Positions 7,931 to 19,756 of a DNA stretch of 64,000 nucleotides are shown one piece after another. This DNA is from Bacteriovoracaceae bacterium (GTDB lineage: Bacteria > Bdellovibrionota > Bacteriovoracia > Bacteriovoracales > Bacteriovoracaceae): positions 81,484-145,483 of the forward strand of contig JAEUWD010000017.1 of NCBI GenBank assembly GCA_016786485.1, given 5' to 3'. The position numbers and the translations under genes were made by a program. The notes under the pieces were generated by a model. The model did not search any database. It saw nothing but the letters and a program-made list of their open reading frames with translations, and had not been told where the DNA came from. Within the stretch, counting starts at the first letter, position 1; each line of letters begins with the position of its first letter.

Positions 7931-8428
7931 ATGATTAACAGAGAATCAAAAGCCAGCACAATCGAAGAGATTAAGACTCAAATCGATAAAGCTCAGGCAA
8001 TCTTCCTTACAAATCTAGTGGGTATTCCATCTAACGACGCTGTTAGAATTCGGAAGACTGTACGAGATGCGAAAGGAATGATGATGGTTGCTCGAAATTC
8101 GCTTTTTGCAAAAGCGTCGAAGGGTACAAAAGCAGAAGCATTGCTAGCAAGCCTAAAAGGGCCATCAGCAGTAGCATTTGCTTATGAAGATTCGGCAGCG
8201 GTAGCAAAAGCAGTTTTCGATGCATCTAAGGAGTTTGAAGAGCTAATTCCACTAAGAGGTGGATTACTTGGAGAGCAAAATTTAACCAAAGCGGAAGTGG
8301 AAGCTTTAGCGAAATTACCAAGCAAAAATGCAATGCTTGCTACATTGTTAGCAACATTCAATGCTCCGGTATCAGCTTTTGTTAGAACACTTGACGCAAT
8401 TAAAACACAAAAAGAAGCAGCAGCTTAA
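7931..8428 (+). CDS. rplJ: 50S ribosomal protein L10
   Basis: Anchors the L7/L12 dimers to the ribosome. The 165-residue protein shows the family's N-terminal RNA-binding domain (AIFLTNLVGIPSNDAVRIRKTVR, then MMMVARNSLFAKAS). Its C-terminal helix for L12 binding (ATFNAPVSAFVRTLDAIKTQ) is also present. It follows an 89-base leader with a GGAGGT site and precedes rplL by 23 bases, the conserved arrangement in which rplL is expressed at higher yield than rplJ. Nothing is unusual in length or sequence. Confidence 0.97.
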   Translation: MINRESKASTIEEIKTQIDKAQAIFLTNLVGIPSNDAVRIRKTVRDAKGMMMVARNSLFAKASKGTKAEALLASLKGPSAVAFAYEDSAAVAKAVFDASKEFEELIPLRGGLLGEQNLTKAEVEALAKLPSKNAMLATLLATFNAPVSAFVRTLDAIKTQKEAAA

Positions 8429-8451
8429 TTTTAAAAAGGTAGGAAATTTAT

Positions 8452-8823
8452 ATGAGTATTACAAATGAACAATTAATTGAACACGTATCAAAAATGTCAG
8501 TACTAGATTTAGCTAACCTAGTTAAAGAACTAGAAACTAAATTTGGTGTTTCTGCAGCTCCAGTTGCAATGGCAGGTGGCGCAGGCGCAGCAGCAGCTCC
8601 AGCTGAAGAAAAAACTGAGTTTACAGTTGTACTAAAAGACGGTGGTGATAAGAAAATCAACGTTATTAAAGAAATCAGAGGTATCACTGGTTTAGGCTTA
8701 AAAGAAGCTAAAGACCTAGTTGAAGGCGCTCCGAAAACTGTAAAAGAAGGCGTAAGTAAACAAGAAGCAGAAGATATCAAGAAGAAACTTGAAGCTGCAG
8801 GCGCGAAAGTAGAATTTAAATAA
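8452..8823 (+). CDS. rplL: 50S ribosomal protein L7/L12
   Basis: Multi-copy stalk protein that recruits translational GTPases. The 123-residue protein has the N-terminal dimerisation domain (residues 1-32), an Ala/Pro/Gly hinge ([16 protein letters not shown]) and the C-terminal factor-binding domain ([24 protein letters not shown]). A strong hairpin with a modest T tract follows before rpoB, so rplL probably ends a high-abundance transcript with partial read-through into the polymerase genes. Confidence 0.98.
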   Translation: MSITNEQLIEHVSKMSVLDLANLVKELETKFGVSAAPVAMAGGAGAAAAPAEEKTEFTVVLKDGGDKKINVIKEIRGITGLGLKEAKDLVEGAPKTVKEGVSKQEAEDIKKKLEAAGAKVEFK

Positions 8824-8845
8824 GCTCGATTTGGGCAAAAAAAAT

Positions 8846-8886
8846 AACCAGGGAATGCGTTTTTGCGCGTTCCCTGGTTTTAATTT
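8846..8886 (+). terminator. Terminator/attenuator between rplL and rpoB
   Basis: Stem of about 14 pairs (AACCAGGGAA ... TTCCCTGGTT plus GCG/CGC) with a six-base loop, followed by TTTTAATTT. The interrupted T tract suggests incomplete termination. An attenuator at this position that lowers rpoBC expression relative to rplL is known in E. coli. Confidence 0.8.
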
Positions 8887-8933
8887 AGTTAATAATTATT
8901 TTTAAAAATATATCAAGATCAGGAGTCATCACA

Positions 8934-11900
8934 ATGACAGAAGTATTTAGTCCGAACGAGTGGTACCGAAGAACTTTCAGTAAATGTGACTATGTCATGC
9001 AGCCACCTAGTTTGATGAAACTACAGGTGAATTCGTACGAAGAATTTCTTCAAAAAGGGATTCCTCATGCACGCCGAGAAGCGAAAGGTTTACAGGCTGT
9101 ACTAAATTCGATTTTCCCAATTTATGACTTCAACAAAACAGTTTGTTTAGAGTTCGTAAGCTATTCATTAGAAGAACCTAAGTATTCAGTAAAAGAATGT
9201 CGTGAGCGTGGCTTGTCTTATGAGTCTCCGCTTAAAGTAACTGTTCGTCTTGTGTTCTACGACATGAGCGAAGGTGCTGACCCAGAAAATCGCGCTATTT
9301 CTTCAATTAAAGAACAAGAAATTTACTTAGGAAATATTCCTCTAATGGCCCCAACGGGTTCATTTATTTATAACGGAACTGAGCGAGTTATCGTTTCTCA
9401 GCTTCACCGTTCTCCAGGTATTATTTTTGAACACGATAGTGGTAAAAAACATTCAAGCGGAAAACTTTTATATTCTGCTCGAATCATCCCTCACCGTGGT
9501 TCATGGCTAGATTTCGAATTCGACCATAAAAATATTCTTTACGCTCGTATCGATCGTAAACGTAAACTTCACGCAACCGTTATCCTTAAAGCAATGGGAT
9601 ACTCTGTTACGCAGTTGTTAGATATTTTCTATGAAAAAGAATTAATCCATTTAGGAAAAGATAAATATGACCGCGAACTTGATTTTGAACTATTAGTGGG
9701 ATCACGCGCGGACGAAGATATTCTTGATAAAAAAGGCGGAGTCATCGTTAAGAAAGGTAAAAAAGTTACCAAGATGGCAGTTAAAAAACTTCAAGAATCA
9801 GGACTTAAAAAACTTCCAGCGACTCTAGAAGAGATCACTGGGAAAATCATTGCTGAAGATGTTTACGACAGTCAAACTGGCGAAGTTATTGTTTCTGCTA
9901 ACGAAGCATTAACTGAAACTTTGATTTTCGACTTAGTAAAATCTGGCGTGAAGCAAGTTAAAGTTCTTTATATTGATGGTGTTAACTTTAGTGACCAAAT
10001 CAGAAATACATTACTTTTAGATAAAACAAATTCATCTGAAGAAGCTTTAATTAAAATCTTCGAAAGATTAAGACCAGGTGAACCTCCAACATTGGAAACA
10101 GCTGAGCAATTATTTGAAAGTTTATTTTTCGTAGAAAGCAAATACGATTTATCTCGTGTTGGCCGTATGAAAATTAACTATAAATTTGGTCTAGATGTTC
10201 CAGTTGAGCAAACAACGTTAACTAAAGACGATATTCTCATGACTGTTAAGTACCTTGTTGAATTAAACAACGGTAAAGGTGCAGTTGATGATATCGACCA
10301 CTTAGGTAACAGACGTGTTCGCGCAGTTGGTGAGTTATTAGAAAACCAATTCCGCGTTGGTTTAGTTCGTATGGAAAGAGCAATTCGTGAAAGAATGTCT
10401 ATCCAAGAATTAGAAACAATGATGCCACATGATTTGATCAACCAAAAACCAGTAGCAGCTGCGATTAAAGAATTCTTTGGTTCTTCGCAATTGTCTCAGT
10501 TTATGGATCAAACAAACCCACTTTCAGAAGTTACGCATAAGCGTCGTCTTTCTGCTCTTGGGCCAGGTGGTTTGACAAGAGAACGTGCTGGTTTCGAAGT
10601 ACGCGACGTACATGCTACTCACTATGGTCGTATGTGTCCGATCGAGACTCCAGAAGGACCAAACATTGGTCTAATTACTTCTCTTGCAACATATGCACGA
10701 GTTTCAGAATACGGTTTCATTGAAACTCCATACCGAGTTGTTAATGAAAAAGGTGATATCGATAAAAATCTTAAATTCTTCTCGGCTTTCGAAGAAGAAG
10801 GCAAAGTTATCGCTCAGGCAGCTGCACGTTTCAACGATCACGCGAAAGTTGAAGGTTCATTAATTCCTGCTCGTAAAGAAGGTGAACTTGCGCTAGTTGA
10901 CGCGGAAGAAGTTGCGCTAATGGACGTTGCTCCATCGCAAATGATTTCGATCGCAACTTCGTTAATTCCATTCTTGGAACACGATGATGCTAACCGTGCA
11001 TTAATGGGTTCAAACATGATGAGACAAGCTGTGCCTATCGTTAGAACAGATGCTCCGATTGTTGGTACTGGTGCTGAGAAGCTAGTTGCGAAAGATTCTG
11101 GTGCGATTTTATTTGCGGAAAATACTGGTAAAGTTATTTTCGTAGATTCAAACCGTATCGTTATCCAAAAAGATAAGTTCAATGAAGATGAATCAGGAAT
11201 TGATGTTTATAAACTTATTAAATATCAAAGAACGAATCAGAATACATGTAACAACCAAAAAGCTCTTGTGAAAGAAGGCGATTCTGTAAAAGCGGGAGAC
11301 GTAATTGCAGACGGTCCAGGTACTCACATGGGTGACTTGGCCCTTGGTCAAAACGTACTTGTAGCGTTCATGCCATGGGGTGGTTATAACTATGAAGACT
11401 CAATTTTATTAAGTGAAGGTTTACTAGCTCAAGACGTGTTCACTTCAGTTCACATTGAAGCATACGAAATCGAAGCTCGTGATACAAAACTTGGTAAAGA
11501 AGAAATTACTCGTGATATTCCAAACGTCAGCGAAGAAGCGCTAAAAGATCTTGATGATGCTGGTATTATCCGTGTTGGTGCTATCGTAAAACCAGGTGAT
11601 ATTCTTGTTGGTAAAATTACCCCAAAAGGTGAAACTCAACTTTCACCAGAAGAGAAATTACTAAAAGCTATCTTTGGTGATAAAGCTGGCGACGTTAAGG
11701 ATACTTCTCTAAGAGTTCCTTCATCAGTTCGCGGAACAGTTATTGATGCTCACGTTTTCACTCGTGAAGGTGTGGATCTAGATGCTCGTTCAAAAGCAAT
11801 TATCGAAGAAGAAACACGTTTAACTAGACGTGATGAGCATATCGAAATTAAAGCTATTCAACGTTCAGCAATTAAGAAAATTGCAGCGATGTTAAAAGAT

Positions 11901-13052
11901 TCTAAAACGACAGATAAACTCGTTTCGGAAGATGGTACAACTGAGCTTTTAGCAAAAAACTCAGAAATTACTGAGAAGACATTAGCTAGTATTCCATTCG
12001 AACTAATTGGTTACTTACCACTTAAAGCGGATTTAGAAGAAAAGTTAAGTGAGTACTTCGCCGACGTAAGAAACCGTATCAACATCGTAAGAACAAAAGC
12101 CAATGATGAAATTTCTAAACTACACAAAGGTGATGAATTATCTCCAGGTGTAATTAAGAAAGTTATCGTTTACATCGCGATTAAGAGAAAGTTGCAAGCC
12201 GGTGATAAGATGGCCGGACGCCACGGTAACAAAGGGGTTATCTCTCGAGTATTACCAGTGGAAGATATGCCATATCTAGCAGACGGACAGAACGTTGATA
12301 TCGTATTGAACCCATTAGGCGTTCCTTCACGTATGAACATTGGTCAGTTACTAGAGCTTCACTTAGGTTGGGCTGGTCGTGGATTAGGCGAAAAAATTCG
12401 TCACATGCTAGAAGAAAAAGTTGAAATCAATAGATTGAAAGACTTAATTTCTAAAATTTATAAAGATAAAAACGTTGATGCTTGGTTGAAAAAAGCAACT
12501 GACTCTCAAGTTAAAGATTTATCTGAAAACCTACAAACTGGTGTTCGTTTCGCGACTCCAGTATTCGACGGTGCTGACGAGAAAGACATTGAAGAAATGT
12601 TAGAACTTGCTGACCTTGATAAGAGCGGTAAGACAACATTATTCGATGGTATCACCGGTGAAGCGTTTGCTGAGGAAGTTACAGTTGGTGCTATGTACAT
12701 GCTGAAACTTCACCACTTGGTAGACGAAAAAATTCACGCTCGTTCAACTGGACCATACTCTCTTGTTACGCAACAGCCATTGGGTGGTAAAGCTCAATTC
12801 GGTGGTCAGCGTTTAGGGGAAATGGAAGTTTGGGCGCTTGAAGCATACGGTGCTGCTTATACATTACAAGAGTTCTTAACTGTGAAGTCGGATGACGTCG
12901 TAGGTAGAACAAGAATGTATGAGTCTATCGTCAAAGGTGAAAAAGTTCTTGAACCAGGCTTACCAGAATCGTTTAACGTTCTAGTACGCGAGTTACAAGC
13001 TTTAGCACTTGATGTGAAGTTAGAAGAACAAGCAACAGAAGCAACTATTTAA
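8934..13052 (+). CDS. rpoB: DNA-directed RNA polymerase subunit beta
   Basis: Catalytic subunit of RNA polymerase. The 1372-residue length matches proteobacterial beta (E. coli 1342). Recognisable parts are the N-terminal protrusion and lobe, and the rifampicin region ([21 protein letters not shown]) with Asp, His and Ser/Leu positions as in the sensitive E. coli enzyme. Also present are GPNIGLI, the GYNYEDSI motif of the catalytic wall, the [11 protein letters not shown] stretch and the C-terminal clamp ([22 protein letters not shown]). The ribosome-binding site is AGGAG shortly before the ATG. rpoC follows after 33 bases. I see no frameshift. Confidence 0.99.
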   Translation: MTEVFSPNEWYRRTFSKCDYVMQPPSLMKLQVNSYEEFLQKGIPHARREAKGLQAVLNSIFPIYDFNKTVCLEFVSYSLEEPKYSVKECRERGLSYESPLKVTVRLVFYDMSEGADPENRAISSIKEQEIYLGNIPLMAPTGSFIYNGTERVIVSQLHRSPGIIFEHDSGKKHSSGKLLYSARIIPHRGSWLDFEFDHKNILYARIDRKRKLHATVILKAMGYSVTQLLDIFYEKELIHLGKDKYDRELDFELLVGSRADEDILDKKGGVIVKKGKKVTKMAVKKLQESGLKKLPATLEEITGKIIAEDVYDSQTGEVIVSANEALTETLIFDLVKSGVKQVKVLYIDGVNFSDQIRNTLLLDKTNSSEEALIKIFERLRPGEPPTLETAEQLFESLFFVESKYDLSRVGRMKINYKFGLDVPVEQTTLTKDDILMTVKYLVELNNGKGAVDDIDHLGNRRVRAVGELLENQFRVGLVRMERAIRERMSIQELETMMPHDLINQKPVAAAIKEFFGSSQLSQFMDQTNPLSEVTHKRRLSALGPGGLTRERAGFEVRDVHATHYGRMCPIETPEGPNIGLITSLATYARVSEYGFIETPYRVVNEKGDIDKNLKFFSAFEEEGKVIAQAAARFNDHAKVEGSLIPARKEGELALVDAEEVALMDVAPSQMISIATSLIPFLEHDDANRALMGSNMMRQAVPIVRTDAPIVGTGAEKLVAKDSGAILFAENTGKVIFVDSNRIVIQKDKFNEDESGIDVYKLIKYQRTNQNTCNNQKALVKEGDSVKAGDVIADGPGTHMGDLALGQNVLVAFMPWGGYNYEDSILLSEGLLAQDVFTSVHIEAYEIEARDTKLGKEEITRDIPNVSEEALKDLDDAGIIRVGAIVKPGDILVGKITPKGETQLSPEEKLLKAIFGDKAGDVKDTSLRVPSSVRGTVIDAHVFTREGVDLDARSKAIIEEETRLTRRDEHIEIKAIQRSAIKKIAAMLKDSKTTDKLVSEDGTTELLAKNSEITEKTLASIPFELIGYLPLKADLEEKLSEYFADVRNRINIVRTKANDEISKLHKGDELSPGVIKKVIVYIAIKRKLQAGDKMAGRHGNKGVISRVLPVEDMPYLADGQNVDIVLNPLGVPSRMNIGQLLELHLGWAGRGLGEKIRHMLEEKVEINRLKDLISKIYKDKNVDAWLKKATDSQVKDLSENLQTGVRFATPVFDGADEKDIEEMLELADLDKSGKTTLFDGITGEAFAEEVTVGAMYMLKLHHLVDEKIHARSTGPYSLVTQQPLGGKAQFGGQRLGEMEVWALEAYGAAYTLQEFLTVKSDDVVGRTRMYESIVKGEKVLEPGLPESFNVLVRELQALALDVKLEEQATEATI

Positions 13053-13085
13053 AAAATTAGGCCTCTAATATAAGGAGCATTTCCG

Positions 13086-16000
13086 ATGAAAGATTTGTTG
13101 AATTTTTTTGATAAGCCGAAGGATCCAATTAGTATTGAAGCAGTTTCGATTAAAATGGCTTCGCCTGATATCATCCGTGAATGGTCATATGGTGAAGTAA
13201 AAAAACCAGAAACTATCAATTACAGAACCTTCAAGCCTGAAAGAGACGGTCTATTTTGTGCCAAAATTTTTGGACCAATAAAAGATTATGAATGTATTTG
13301 TGGTAAATATAAGCGTATGAAACACCGTGGTGTTGTGTGTGAGAAGTGTGGTGTTGAAGTTACACTTTCAAAAGTACGTCGTGAGCGTTGCGGTCACATC
13401 GAATTAGCTACTCCAGTAGCTCATATTTGGTTTCTACGTTCATTACCTTCACGTATTGGTGCACTTATGGATCTTACTTTAAAAGATCTTGAGCGCGTTC
13501 TTTACAATGAAGCTTATATTGTTACAGCTTCTGCAACTGAAGGTCAGGATGGCGGTCTAGCGATCGGTACTATCCTTCCAGAAGTAAAATTTCACGAATT
13601 GAAAGCAGCGGGTGTTGATTTCAAAGCTGAAATGGGCGGCGAAGTTGTTAAAGATCTTTTAAGCAAAGTTGATATCGATATTCTAAACAAAGAATTACGT
13701 ACTGGTTTAAAATCAGCTACAACTGATATCGCTAAGACAAAAATTATTAAGCGTTTGAAAGTTGTTGAGTCAGTTCTGAAATCACCAAATAAGCCAGATT
13801 GGTTTATGATGGATGTTATTCCAGTTCTTCCACCAGATCTACGTCCACTAGTTCCGCTAGAAGCAGGACGTTTTGCGACTTCAGATCTTAACGATTTATA
13901 TCGTCGTGTTATTAACAGAAATAATCGTTTGAAGAGATTAAAAGAGTTAAACGCTCCTGAGATCATCATTCGTAACGAAAAAAGAATGTTACAAGAAGCA
14001 GTAGATGCTCTATTCGACAACGGTCGTAGAGGTAAAGTATTCACTGGCGCTAACAAGCGTCCATTGCGTTCTCTCTCTGATATGTTGAAAGGTAAGCAAG
14101 GTCGTTTCCGTCAAAACCTACTTGGTAAACGTGTCGACTATTCTGGTCGTTCAGTTATCGTTGTTGGTCCGAACCTAAAGCTTCACCAGTGTGGTCTTCC
14201 AAAATTAATGGCGTTGGAACTTTTCAAGCCATTTATTTATAACAAGCTGATCGAGCGCGGTCACTGTACAACCATTAAAGTTGCAAAACGAATGGTTGAT
14301 CAACAGCGCCAAGAAGTTTGGGATATCTTAGATGAAGTCGTACAAGAGCATCCAGTTCTATTGAACCGAGCTCCAACTCTTCACCGTTTAGGTATTCAAG
14401 CTTTTGAGCCAGTTTTAATTGAAGGTAAAGCTATCCAGCTTCACCCTCTAGTGTGTACAGCTTTCAACGCAGACTTTGACGGTGACCAGATGGCCGTTCA
14501 CGTTCCGTTATCGCTTGAAGCACAAATTGAAGCTCGCGTACTTATGATGTCGACTAACAATATTCTTTCTCCAAAAGACGGAACACCAATTATCGTTCCT
14601 TCTCAGGATATTGTTCTTGGTATGTACTATATGACTCGTATGCGTCCATTCGCTCGTGGTTATGGCAAAACTTTTTCTTCGAAAGAAGAAGCACAGTTTG
14701 CTTACCATACTGGAAATTTACACTTACAAGCGCCAATCGTTGTTCGTGTAAACAACAAGCTTTTGGAAACTACTGTTGGTAGAACATTCGTTTTTGATAT
14801 CGTGCCTAAGTGTTTAGGTTACGAAGACATCAACAAGACATTGAACAAAAAAGAATTAAGTAAACTTTTAGATAAGGCTTATCGTCGCGGAACTGAAAAA
14901 GAAACAGTTCTACTAGCGGATGCTGTTATGAGAATGGGATACGAGTACGCTACTAAAGCGGGTATCTCAATCAACATTAACGATATGGTTATTCCAAAAG
15001 AAAAACCAAAAATTATCGAAACAGCTCAGAAAGAAGTTGAAGGCATCACAAACGAATATAACGAAGGTTCGATCACTAACGGTGAACGATACAATAAGAT
15101 TGTAGACGTTTGGGCACAAACTAACGAAAAACTTTCTAAAGTTCTTTTAGAAAACTTATCGACTGATGATTTCACGAATGAAAAAGGTCAAACTATTAAA
15201 GCTCCTTCTTTCAATGCTATCTTTATGATGGCTGATTCTGGAGCCCGAGGTTCGGCAGCTCAGATTCGTCAGTTAGCTGGTATGAGAGGTTTAATGGCCA
15301 AGCCATCTGGCGAGATCATTGAGACTCCAATTACTTCTAACTTCCGTGAAGGTCTATCAGTTCTTCAATACTTTGCTTCGTCACACGGTGCTCGTAAAGG
15401 TCTTGCCGATACAGCATTAAAAACAGCGAACTCGGGTTATTTAACTCGTCGTTTAGTTGACGTTGCTCAGGATGGAATTATTCGTCAAGTGGACTGCGGT
15501 TCAACTGACGGTATCGTTCTAACTTCAAGAATTGAAGCTGGTGAAATTGTTGAACACGTAAGTGAACGAGTTCTCGGACGTGTAACCAATGAACCAGTGA
15601 AGAGAGCTGACGGTTCTACCTTGATTCCTGCTAACCACTTAATCATCGAAAAAGATGTTAAGATGTTACAAGAAGAAGAAGTGGATCAAATCTCTGTACG
15701 TTCAGTTTTAACATGTAATGAAAAATATGGTTTCTGTGCTCTTTGTTTCGGCCGAGATCTTGCTCGCGGTAAAATTGTAAGCCAAGGTGAAACTGTAGGT
15801 GTTATCGCAGCTCAATCAATCGGTGAACCAGGAACTCAGTTAACGATGAGAACATTCCACGTCGGTGGTACTGCAACTGCAGGTACTCAAGTTAATAAGA
15901 CTGAAGCAAAAACAGCAGGTATCGTACATTACCAAAACATCAAGACAGTTGTTCAATCTAACGGCGCTTTAGTTATCATGAATAAAGTGGGCGAGATTAT

Positions 16001-17201
16001 TATCAAAACTGAAACTGGTGCTGAGAAAGAAAGATATCCAGCGATTTACGGTGCTCAAATTTTCTTCAAAGACGGTATGAAAATTAACGTTGGTGATAAG
16101 ATTCTTGAGTGGGATCCGTTTGCAATGCCGATTCTTTGTGAAGTTGGTGGTAAAATTTCTTTCGAAGATATGGCCGTAGGTCGTACTGTTGCTGAAGAAA
16201 TGGACTCTGTAACTGGTCTTACACATAAAGTTGTTATTGAATCAAAAGGCAAAGAAGATTCAAGTCAACAGCCAAGAATTGTTCTTGTTGATGAGAAAGA
16301 TAATCCGATTATGGTTCCAGGTACTAAGCGATACGCTTCATACCGTTTACCAGTCGGCGCTCACGTAACAGCTCAAGAAGGCGATCAAGTAGAGCCAGGT
16401 GCGGTTATTGCTAAAGTTCAACGTGAAACGACGAAGACGAAGGATATTACCGGCGGTCTTCCTCGAGTTGCTGAACTTTTTGAAGCAAGAAAACCAACCA
16501 ACTCTGCTCAAATTGCTGATGTAGCTGGTACTGTAGAATTTGGACCAGAAGTAAGAGGTTCTCGAAAGATTATCGTTAAGCCAGAAGATGGTAGTGAACA
16601 AGTTGTTTATACCGTTCCGAAAGGCCGATACGTAACTGTAAACGAAGGTGACTATGTTCGCGTTGGCGATCCAATCATGGATGGTCCGACTAACCCACAT
16701 GATATTTTAAGAGTATTAGGGGTTAAAGAACTAGCTGCTTATATCGTAGATGAAATTCAAGAAGTTTACCGACTACAAGGTGTTAAAATCGATGATAAAC
16801 ACATTGAAGTCATTGTAAGCCAGATGTTGAAGAAGCTTGAAATTACTGAACCAGGAGATTCATATTTCGTGGAAGGTGACCAAGTAACTAAGTCTGAACT
16901 TCTTGAGGAAAACGAAAAACTAGTTGCTGAAGGCTTGAAGCCAGCTGAAGCTAAACCGCTTCTACTTGGTATCACGAAAGCTTCGTTAACGACTGATTCG
17001 TTCATCTCAGCTGCGTCTTTCCAGGAAACAACTAAAGTATTGACTCAAGCGACTCTTGAAGGGAAGCGCGATTCATTACGAGGATTAAAAGAAAACGTTA
17101 TTATGGGTCGTCTGATTCCAGCTGGTACCGGAATCTCGAAATACCGAGATTTTGAAGCCCAAGCGCTTGAAACAGAGAACCATGTAACATTAACAATATA
17201 A
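13086..17201 (+). CDS. rpoC: DNA-directed RNA polymerase subunit beta'
   Basis: Largest polymerase subunit, 1371 residues. The N-terminal zinc ribbon has its four cysteines ([20 protein letters not shown]). The catalytic loop is intact ([13 protein letters not shown]), with the three Asp that hold the active-site magnesium. The bridge helix and trigger loop region ([14 protein letters not shown]) follows. The second zinc site uses the Cys of VDCGSTDG with [15 protein letters not shown]. The C-terminal part (KSELLEEN ... [18 protein letters not shown]) ends normally. The upstream gap is 33 bases with an AAGGAG site. Confidence 0.99.
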   Translation: MKDLLNFFDKPKDPISIEAVSIKMASPDIIREWSYGEVKKPETINYRTFKPERDGLFCAKIFGPIKDYECICGKYKRMKHRGVVCEKCGVEVTLSKVRRERCGHIELATPVAHIWFLRSLPSRIGALMDLTLKDLERVLYNEAYIVTASATEGQDGGLAIGTILPEVKFHELKAAGVDFKAEMGGEVVKDLLSKVDIDILNKELRTGLKSATTDIAKTKIIKRLKVVESVLKSPNKPDWFMMDVIPVLPPDLRPLVPLEAGRFATSDLNDLYRRVINRNNRLKRLKELNAPEIIIRNEKRMLQEAVDALFDNGRRGKVFTGANKRPLRSLSDMLKGKQGRFRQNLLGKRVDYSGRSVIVVGPNLKLHQCGLPKLMALELFKPFIYNKLIERGHCTTIKVAKRMVDQQRQEVWDILDEVVQEHPVLLNRAPTLHRLGIQAFEPVLIEGKAIQLHPLVCTAFNADFDGDQMAVHVPLSLEAQIEARVLMMSTNNILSPKDGTPIIVPSQDIVLGMYYMTRMRPFARGYGKTFSSKEEAQFAYHTGNLHLQAPIVVRVNNKLLETTVGRTFVFDIVPKCLGYEDINKTLNKKELSKLLDKAYRRGTEKETVLLADAVMRMGYEYATKAGISININDMVIPKEKPKIIETAQKEVEGITNEYNEGSITNGERYNKIVDVWAQTNEKLSKVLLENLSTDDFTNEKGQTIKAPSFNAIFMMADSGARGSAAQIRQLAGMRGLMAKPSGEIIETPITSNFREGLSVLQYFASSHGARKGLADTALKTANSGYLTRRLVDVAQDGIIRQVDCGSTDGIVLTSRIEAGEIVEHVSERVLGRVTNEPVKRADGSTLIPANHLIIEKDVKMLQEEEVDQISVRSVLTCNEKYGFCALCFGRDLARGKIVSQGETVGVIAAQSIGEPGTQLTMRTFHVGGTATAGTQVNKTEAKTAGIVHYQNIKTVVQSNGALVIMNKVGEIIIKTETGAEKERYPAIYGAQIFFKDGMKINVGDKILEWDPFAMPILCEVGGKISFEDMAVGRTVAEEMDSVTGLTHKVVIESKGKEDSSQQPRIVLVDEKDNPIMVPGTKRYASYRLPVGAHVTAQEGDQVEPGAVIAKVQRETTKTKDITGGLPRVAELFEARKPTNSAQIADVAGTVEFGPEVRGSRKIIVKPEDGSEQVVYTVPKGRYVTVNEGDYVRVGDPIMDGPTNPHDILRVLGVKELAAYIVDEIQEVYRLQGVKIDDKHIEVIVSQMLKKLEITEPGDSYFVEGDQVTKSELLEENEKLVAEGLKPAEAKPLLLGITKASLTTDSFISAASFQETTKVLTQATLEGKRDSLRGLKENVIMGRLIPAGTGISKYRDFEAQALETENHVTLTI

Positions 17202-17207
17202 TATTAG

Positions 17208-17248
17208 TGCTTGAGTTAGTTTTTTCCTTATGTTAAAACGCTCAAGCA
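17208..17248 (+). promoter_or_regulatory. Hairpin between rpoC and rpsL
   Basis: Perfect 8-base inverted repeat TGCTTGAG/CTCAAGCA with a 25-base loop in the 79-base rpoC-rpsL gap. No T tract follows. It may be a transcript boundary, a processing site or a leader element of the str genes; the sequence alone does not decide. Confidence 0.4.
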
Positions 17249-17280
17249 TTTGTAATGTGATACGTTAAGGAGCTATTAAA

Positions 17281-17655
17281 ATGCCTACTATTAACCAGTT
17301 AGTGAAAAGCGGTCGTTTCGCAAATAAGTCGAAAACTAAATCGCCAGCACTAGTTTCTTCCCCTCAAAAACGCGGTGTTTGTACACGTGTTTACACAACT
17401 ACTCCAAAAAAACCAAACTCAGCGATGAGAAAGGTTTGTAAGGTAAAATTAACGACCGGTTTCGAAGTTATTTCTTATATCGGTGGTGAAGGTCATAACT
17501 TGCAAGAACACTCGATTGTCTTAATCAGAGGTGGTCGTGTTAAGGATCTTCCAGGTGTTCGTTACCATACAGTTCGCGGAGCACTTGATGCGAGTGGTGT
17601 AGAGAAAAGAAAACAAAGCCGTTCTAAGTATGGCGCTAAAAAACCAAAATCATAA
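17281..17655 (+). CDS. rpsL: 30S ribosomal protein S12
   Basis: Decoding-centre protein. At 124 residues it is normal. The loops around the streptomycin-determining lysines are wild-type-like ([15 protein letters not shown] and [15 protein letters not shown], the latter with the Asp that is methylthiolated in many bacteria). The upstream gap holds an imperfectly understood hairpin and an AAGGAG ribosome-binding site. rpsG follows after 15 bases, and a strong terminator ends this two-gene unit, so fusA is transcribed separately here. Confidence 0.98.
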   Translation: MPTINQLVKSGRFANKSKTKSPALVSSPQKRGVCTRVYTTTPKKPNSAMRKVCKVKLTTGFEVISYIGGEGHNLQEHSIVLIRGGRVKDLPGVRYHTVRGALDASGVEKRKQSRSKYGAKKPKS

Positions 17656-17670
17656 GGTTAGGATAGAAAA

Positions 17671-18141
17671 ATGAGTAGAAAACACGCAGCTAAGAAAAGA
17701 GAAATTTTACCTGATCCACGTTTTAATGACTTAGTAGTAGCTAAGTTTATTAACTGCGTAATGGAACAAGGAAAAAAATCAGTAGCAGAGAGTATTGTTT
17801 ACGGTGCTTTCGATGCAGCTGAGAAGAAAGGTGGGGACGAAGGTCTTAAGCTTTTCAAAAAAGCTATGAGTAATGTGAAACCTACTGTTGAAGTTAAATC
17901 TCGACGTATTGGTGGAGCAACTTATCAAGTTCCTGTTGAAGTTAATCCAAGCAGAAAGCAATCTCTAGCAATCAGATGGTTACGTGATTACGCGCGTGAG
18001 CGTAGTGGTAAGAGCATGGTTGAAAAACTAGCTGATGAAATTATCGATGCATCAAACAACCGTGGTGGAGCTGTTAAGAAGCGTGAAGACGTTTACAAAA
18101 TGGCTGAAGCCAACAAGGCGTTTGCTCACCTTAAGTGGTAA
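17671..18141 (+). CDS. rpsG: 30S ribosomal protein S7
   Basis: Primary binding protein for the 30S head at the mRNA exit and E site. The 156-residue length is normal. The family signature is visible near the N-terminus ([22 protein letters not shown]), as are [11 protein letters not shown], the [14 protein letters not shown] helix and the C-terminal [14 protein letters not shown]. It is followed by a Rho-independent terminator rather than by fusA, which is unusual for the str operon. Confidence 0.98.
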   Translation: MSRKHAAKKREILPDPRFNDLVVAKFINCVMEQGKKSVAESIVYGAFDAAEKKGGDEGLKLFKKAMSNVKPTVEVKSRRIGGATYQVPVEVNPSRKQSLAIRWLRDYARERSGKSMVEKLADEIIDASNNRGGAVKKREDVYKMAEANKAFAHLKW

Positions 18142-18162
18142 TTTTAATTTAAAAATAAATCG

Positions 18163-18192
18163 AAAAAGGCTCCTTCATGGGGCCTTTTTTTT
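18163..18192 (+). terminator. Rho-independent terminator after rpsG
   Basis: Stem AAAAAGGCTCC with GGGGCCTTTTT (11 pairs including one G-T), five-base loop TTCAT, then eight Ts. It separates rpsL-rpsG from the downstream secreted-protein gene and fusA. Confidence 0.93.
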
Positions 18193-18298
18193 GCCAACTT
18201 TTATAATCAAAGAGTAAGAATTACACATCGTGTTAACGAAGCCATCACTATTAGGTAAGAGTATCTCAATTGTAGTTTGTCATGAAGTGAGGAATCAA

Positions 18299-19702
18299 AT
18301 GCGTCTTATTATTTTGCTGATTTGTTTACAGCTAATTTTCTGTTTTCCAGCTCTAGCACAAAACGAAAAGGTTTATAATGTAACCGATTGGAGTCTAGCG
18401 AATGAAGTTCCTTATAGAAGTGAAATTCTAAGTTGTGATGTTTTCTTGAGTCCTGTAAATCCGAAACTTAATGTCTCAGATGATGGAATCGGCTTTAGAA
18501 TATCAAGTAATAAAACAGAGGATTTTAAACAAGCCATCGAGCAAATTATTAAAGAAAAAGGTATTGAGGCCCTGACCAATGGTCGCATTACAATTAGTGG
18601 CGTTCCGATGGGCCAAAAAAATAAGTTCAAAGATCAGTTTAGAGATATTTTAGATGACCTTGGTGTATCTCAAGATGTAAAACTTCGCGCGATGACTGTT
18701 CCTCGCCATTTAGTAGATGAAAGTGCGACGAATTTCTTTGAAAACTTGTGGCATGATTTTTTATATATGCTTCCTGGCTACGAAAGAAATTATCAGGTTC
18801 CTCTTAAGGCAGAAATTAAAGCAGGCGTTTTATCTACCTTGCCAGTGGAAATTCCTAGCGCTGGAGCGGTGTATGCTTTGAATTATGTCGCTGCAAAGCC
18901 CTTTCTTAATTTGCATATTACAACATTCAATCACGCAGTCATTTTAACAGCCTATAGTACCTTTCAAAAAACCATGCTGAATTGGTTGCTTCAACCTGGG
19001 CAAACTTATACAGAAAAAATGATCAAGAGCAAAACGATTGATTTGGCTTCATGGTTGCATAAAAACCTAAACCGCAAAAATATGGAAAACCCAGTTAAGA
19101 TGCATGCTCTTTTGAAAGAAAAGATACCTGCATGGGGACAACGTTTCACGCTTGAAGGAACAAAACTTTTTATCAAACAAATGGGTCTCTCGTTCCCTTT
19201 TATTTTGAACTATAATATTTTTGGTCGCTTTACTGAACTTCGTGACTTTCTTGCAAAAAATGGTTTACCAACTTGGACTCAAACAATGAGCGAAGTCGGA
19301 GATTTTGTTGTAACTCAAGGCTTAACAACAGGTTTACAGACATATTTCTACAAGAAGGTAAGTACACAGAGAGTAAGTGGCTGGTTAAATAATATAAAAA
19401 ATGAAGAAGATTCTAAGCTGGCGCGTGAATTTGTAAACTATGTGAAAATTCCTATTCTGGTTTTAGATGCAGCAATACTTTTCTTTGCTTCAACCGGAGC
19501 TCTACCTTTAAGCGATATTGTTCCTTATGTAGGTGAGTACCTTTCAATTAATACGGCCATTGGAACTTTTGAGCCTAATATTTTTCAAGTAGGTCTTGTT
19601 GCACTCACGTATATTGGTGATAAATGGTATTCAAATGCTTATTTGGATAGAAAATTTTTAGAGTTTAAACAAAAACGCGAAGCAAAGAAAACAGACAACT
19701 AA
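18299..19702 (+). CDS. Secreted protein of unknown function between rpsG and fusA
   Basis: A 467-residue protein starting at an ATG with a GTGAGGAA ribosome-binding site. The frame also contains a GTG at 18230, but the later start puts a clean signal peptide first (MRLIILLICLQLIFCFPALAQ). The mature part has no motif I recognise. It has one early region with Cys (EILSCDVFLSP), long helical stretches and a hydrophobic segment near residues 385-410 (PILVLDAAILFFASTGALPL) that could be a membrane or hydrophobic hairpin. It is a lineage-specific-looking insertion between rpsG and fusA, after a terminator and before fusA's own promoter, so it is probably transcribed alone. Confidence 0.75.
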   Translation: MRLIILLICLQLIFCFPALAQNEKVYNVTDWSLANEVPYRSEILSCDVFLSPVNPKLNVSDDGIGFRISSNKTEDFKQAIEQIIKEKGIEALTNGRITISGVPMGQKNKFKDQFRDILDDLGVSQDVKLRAMTVPRHLVDESATNFFENLWHDFLYMLPGYERNYQVPLKAEIKAGVLSTLPVEIPSAGAVYALNYVAAKPFLNLHITTFNHAVILTAYSTFQKTMLNWLLQPGQTYTEKMIKSKTIDLASWLHKNLNRKNMENPVKMHALLKEKIPAWGQRFTLEGTKLFIKQMGLSFPFILNYNIFGRFTELRDFLAKNGLPTWTQTMSEVGDFVVTQGLTTGLQTYFYKKVSTQRVSGWLNNIKNEEDSKLAREFVNYVKIPILVLDAAILFFASTGALPLSDIVPYVGEYLSINTAIGTFEPNIFQVGLVALTYIGDKWYSNAYLDRKFLEFKQKREAKKTDN

Positions 19703-19719
19703 TCATTGGGATTGTTGTT

Positions 19720-19748
19720 TTGACATCTTTCTGGCACCAGATTATCCT
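19720..19748 (+). promoter_or_regulatory. fusA promoter predicting a leaderless mRNA
   Basis: A perfect -35 box TTGACA, 17-base spacer, and -10 box TATCCT (19743-19748). Transcription should begin 7 or 8 bases later, at about 19755-19757, which coincides with the fusA ATG at 19757. No Shine-Dalgarno-like sequence exists between the -10 box and the ATG (CTGTCCCT). Confidence 0.6.
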
Positions 19749-19756
19749 CTGTCCCT

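Noticed and set aside
10178..11182. Antisense open frames inside rpoB (and similar ones in rpoC, dnaK and tuf)
   Set aside because: They mirror the codon bias of the sense gene, lack ribosome-binding sites and give low-complexity Ser/Thr/Leu-rich products.
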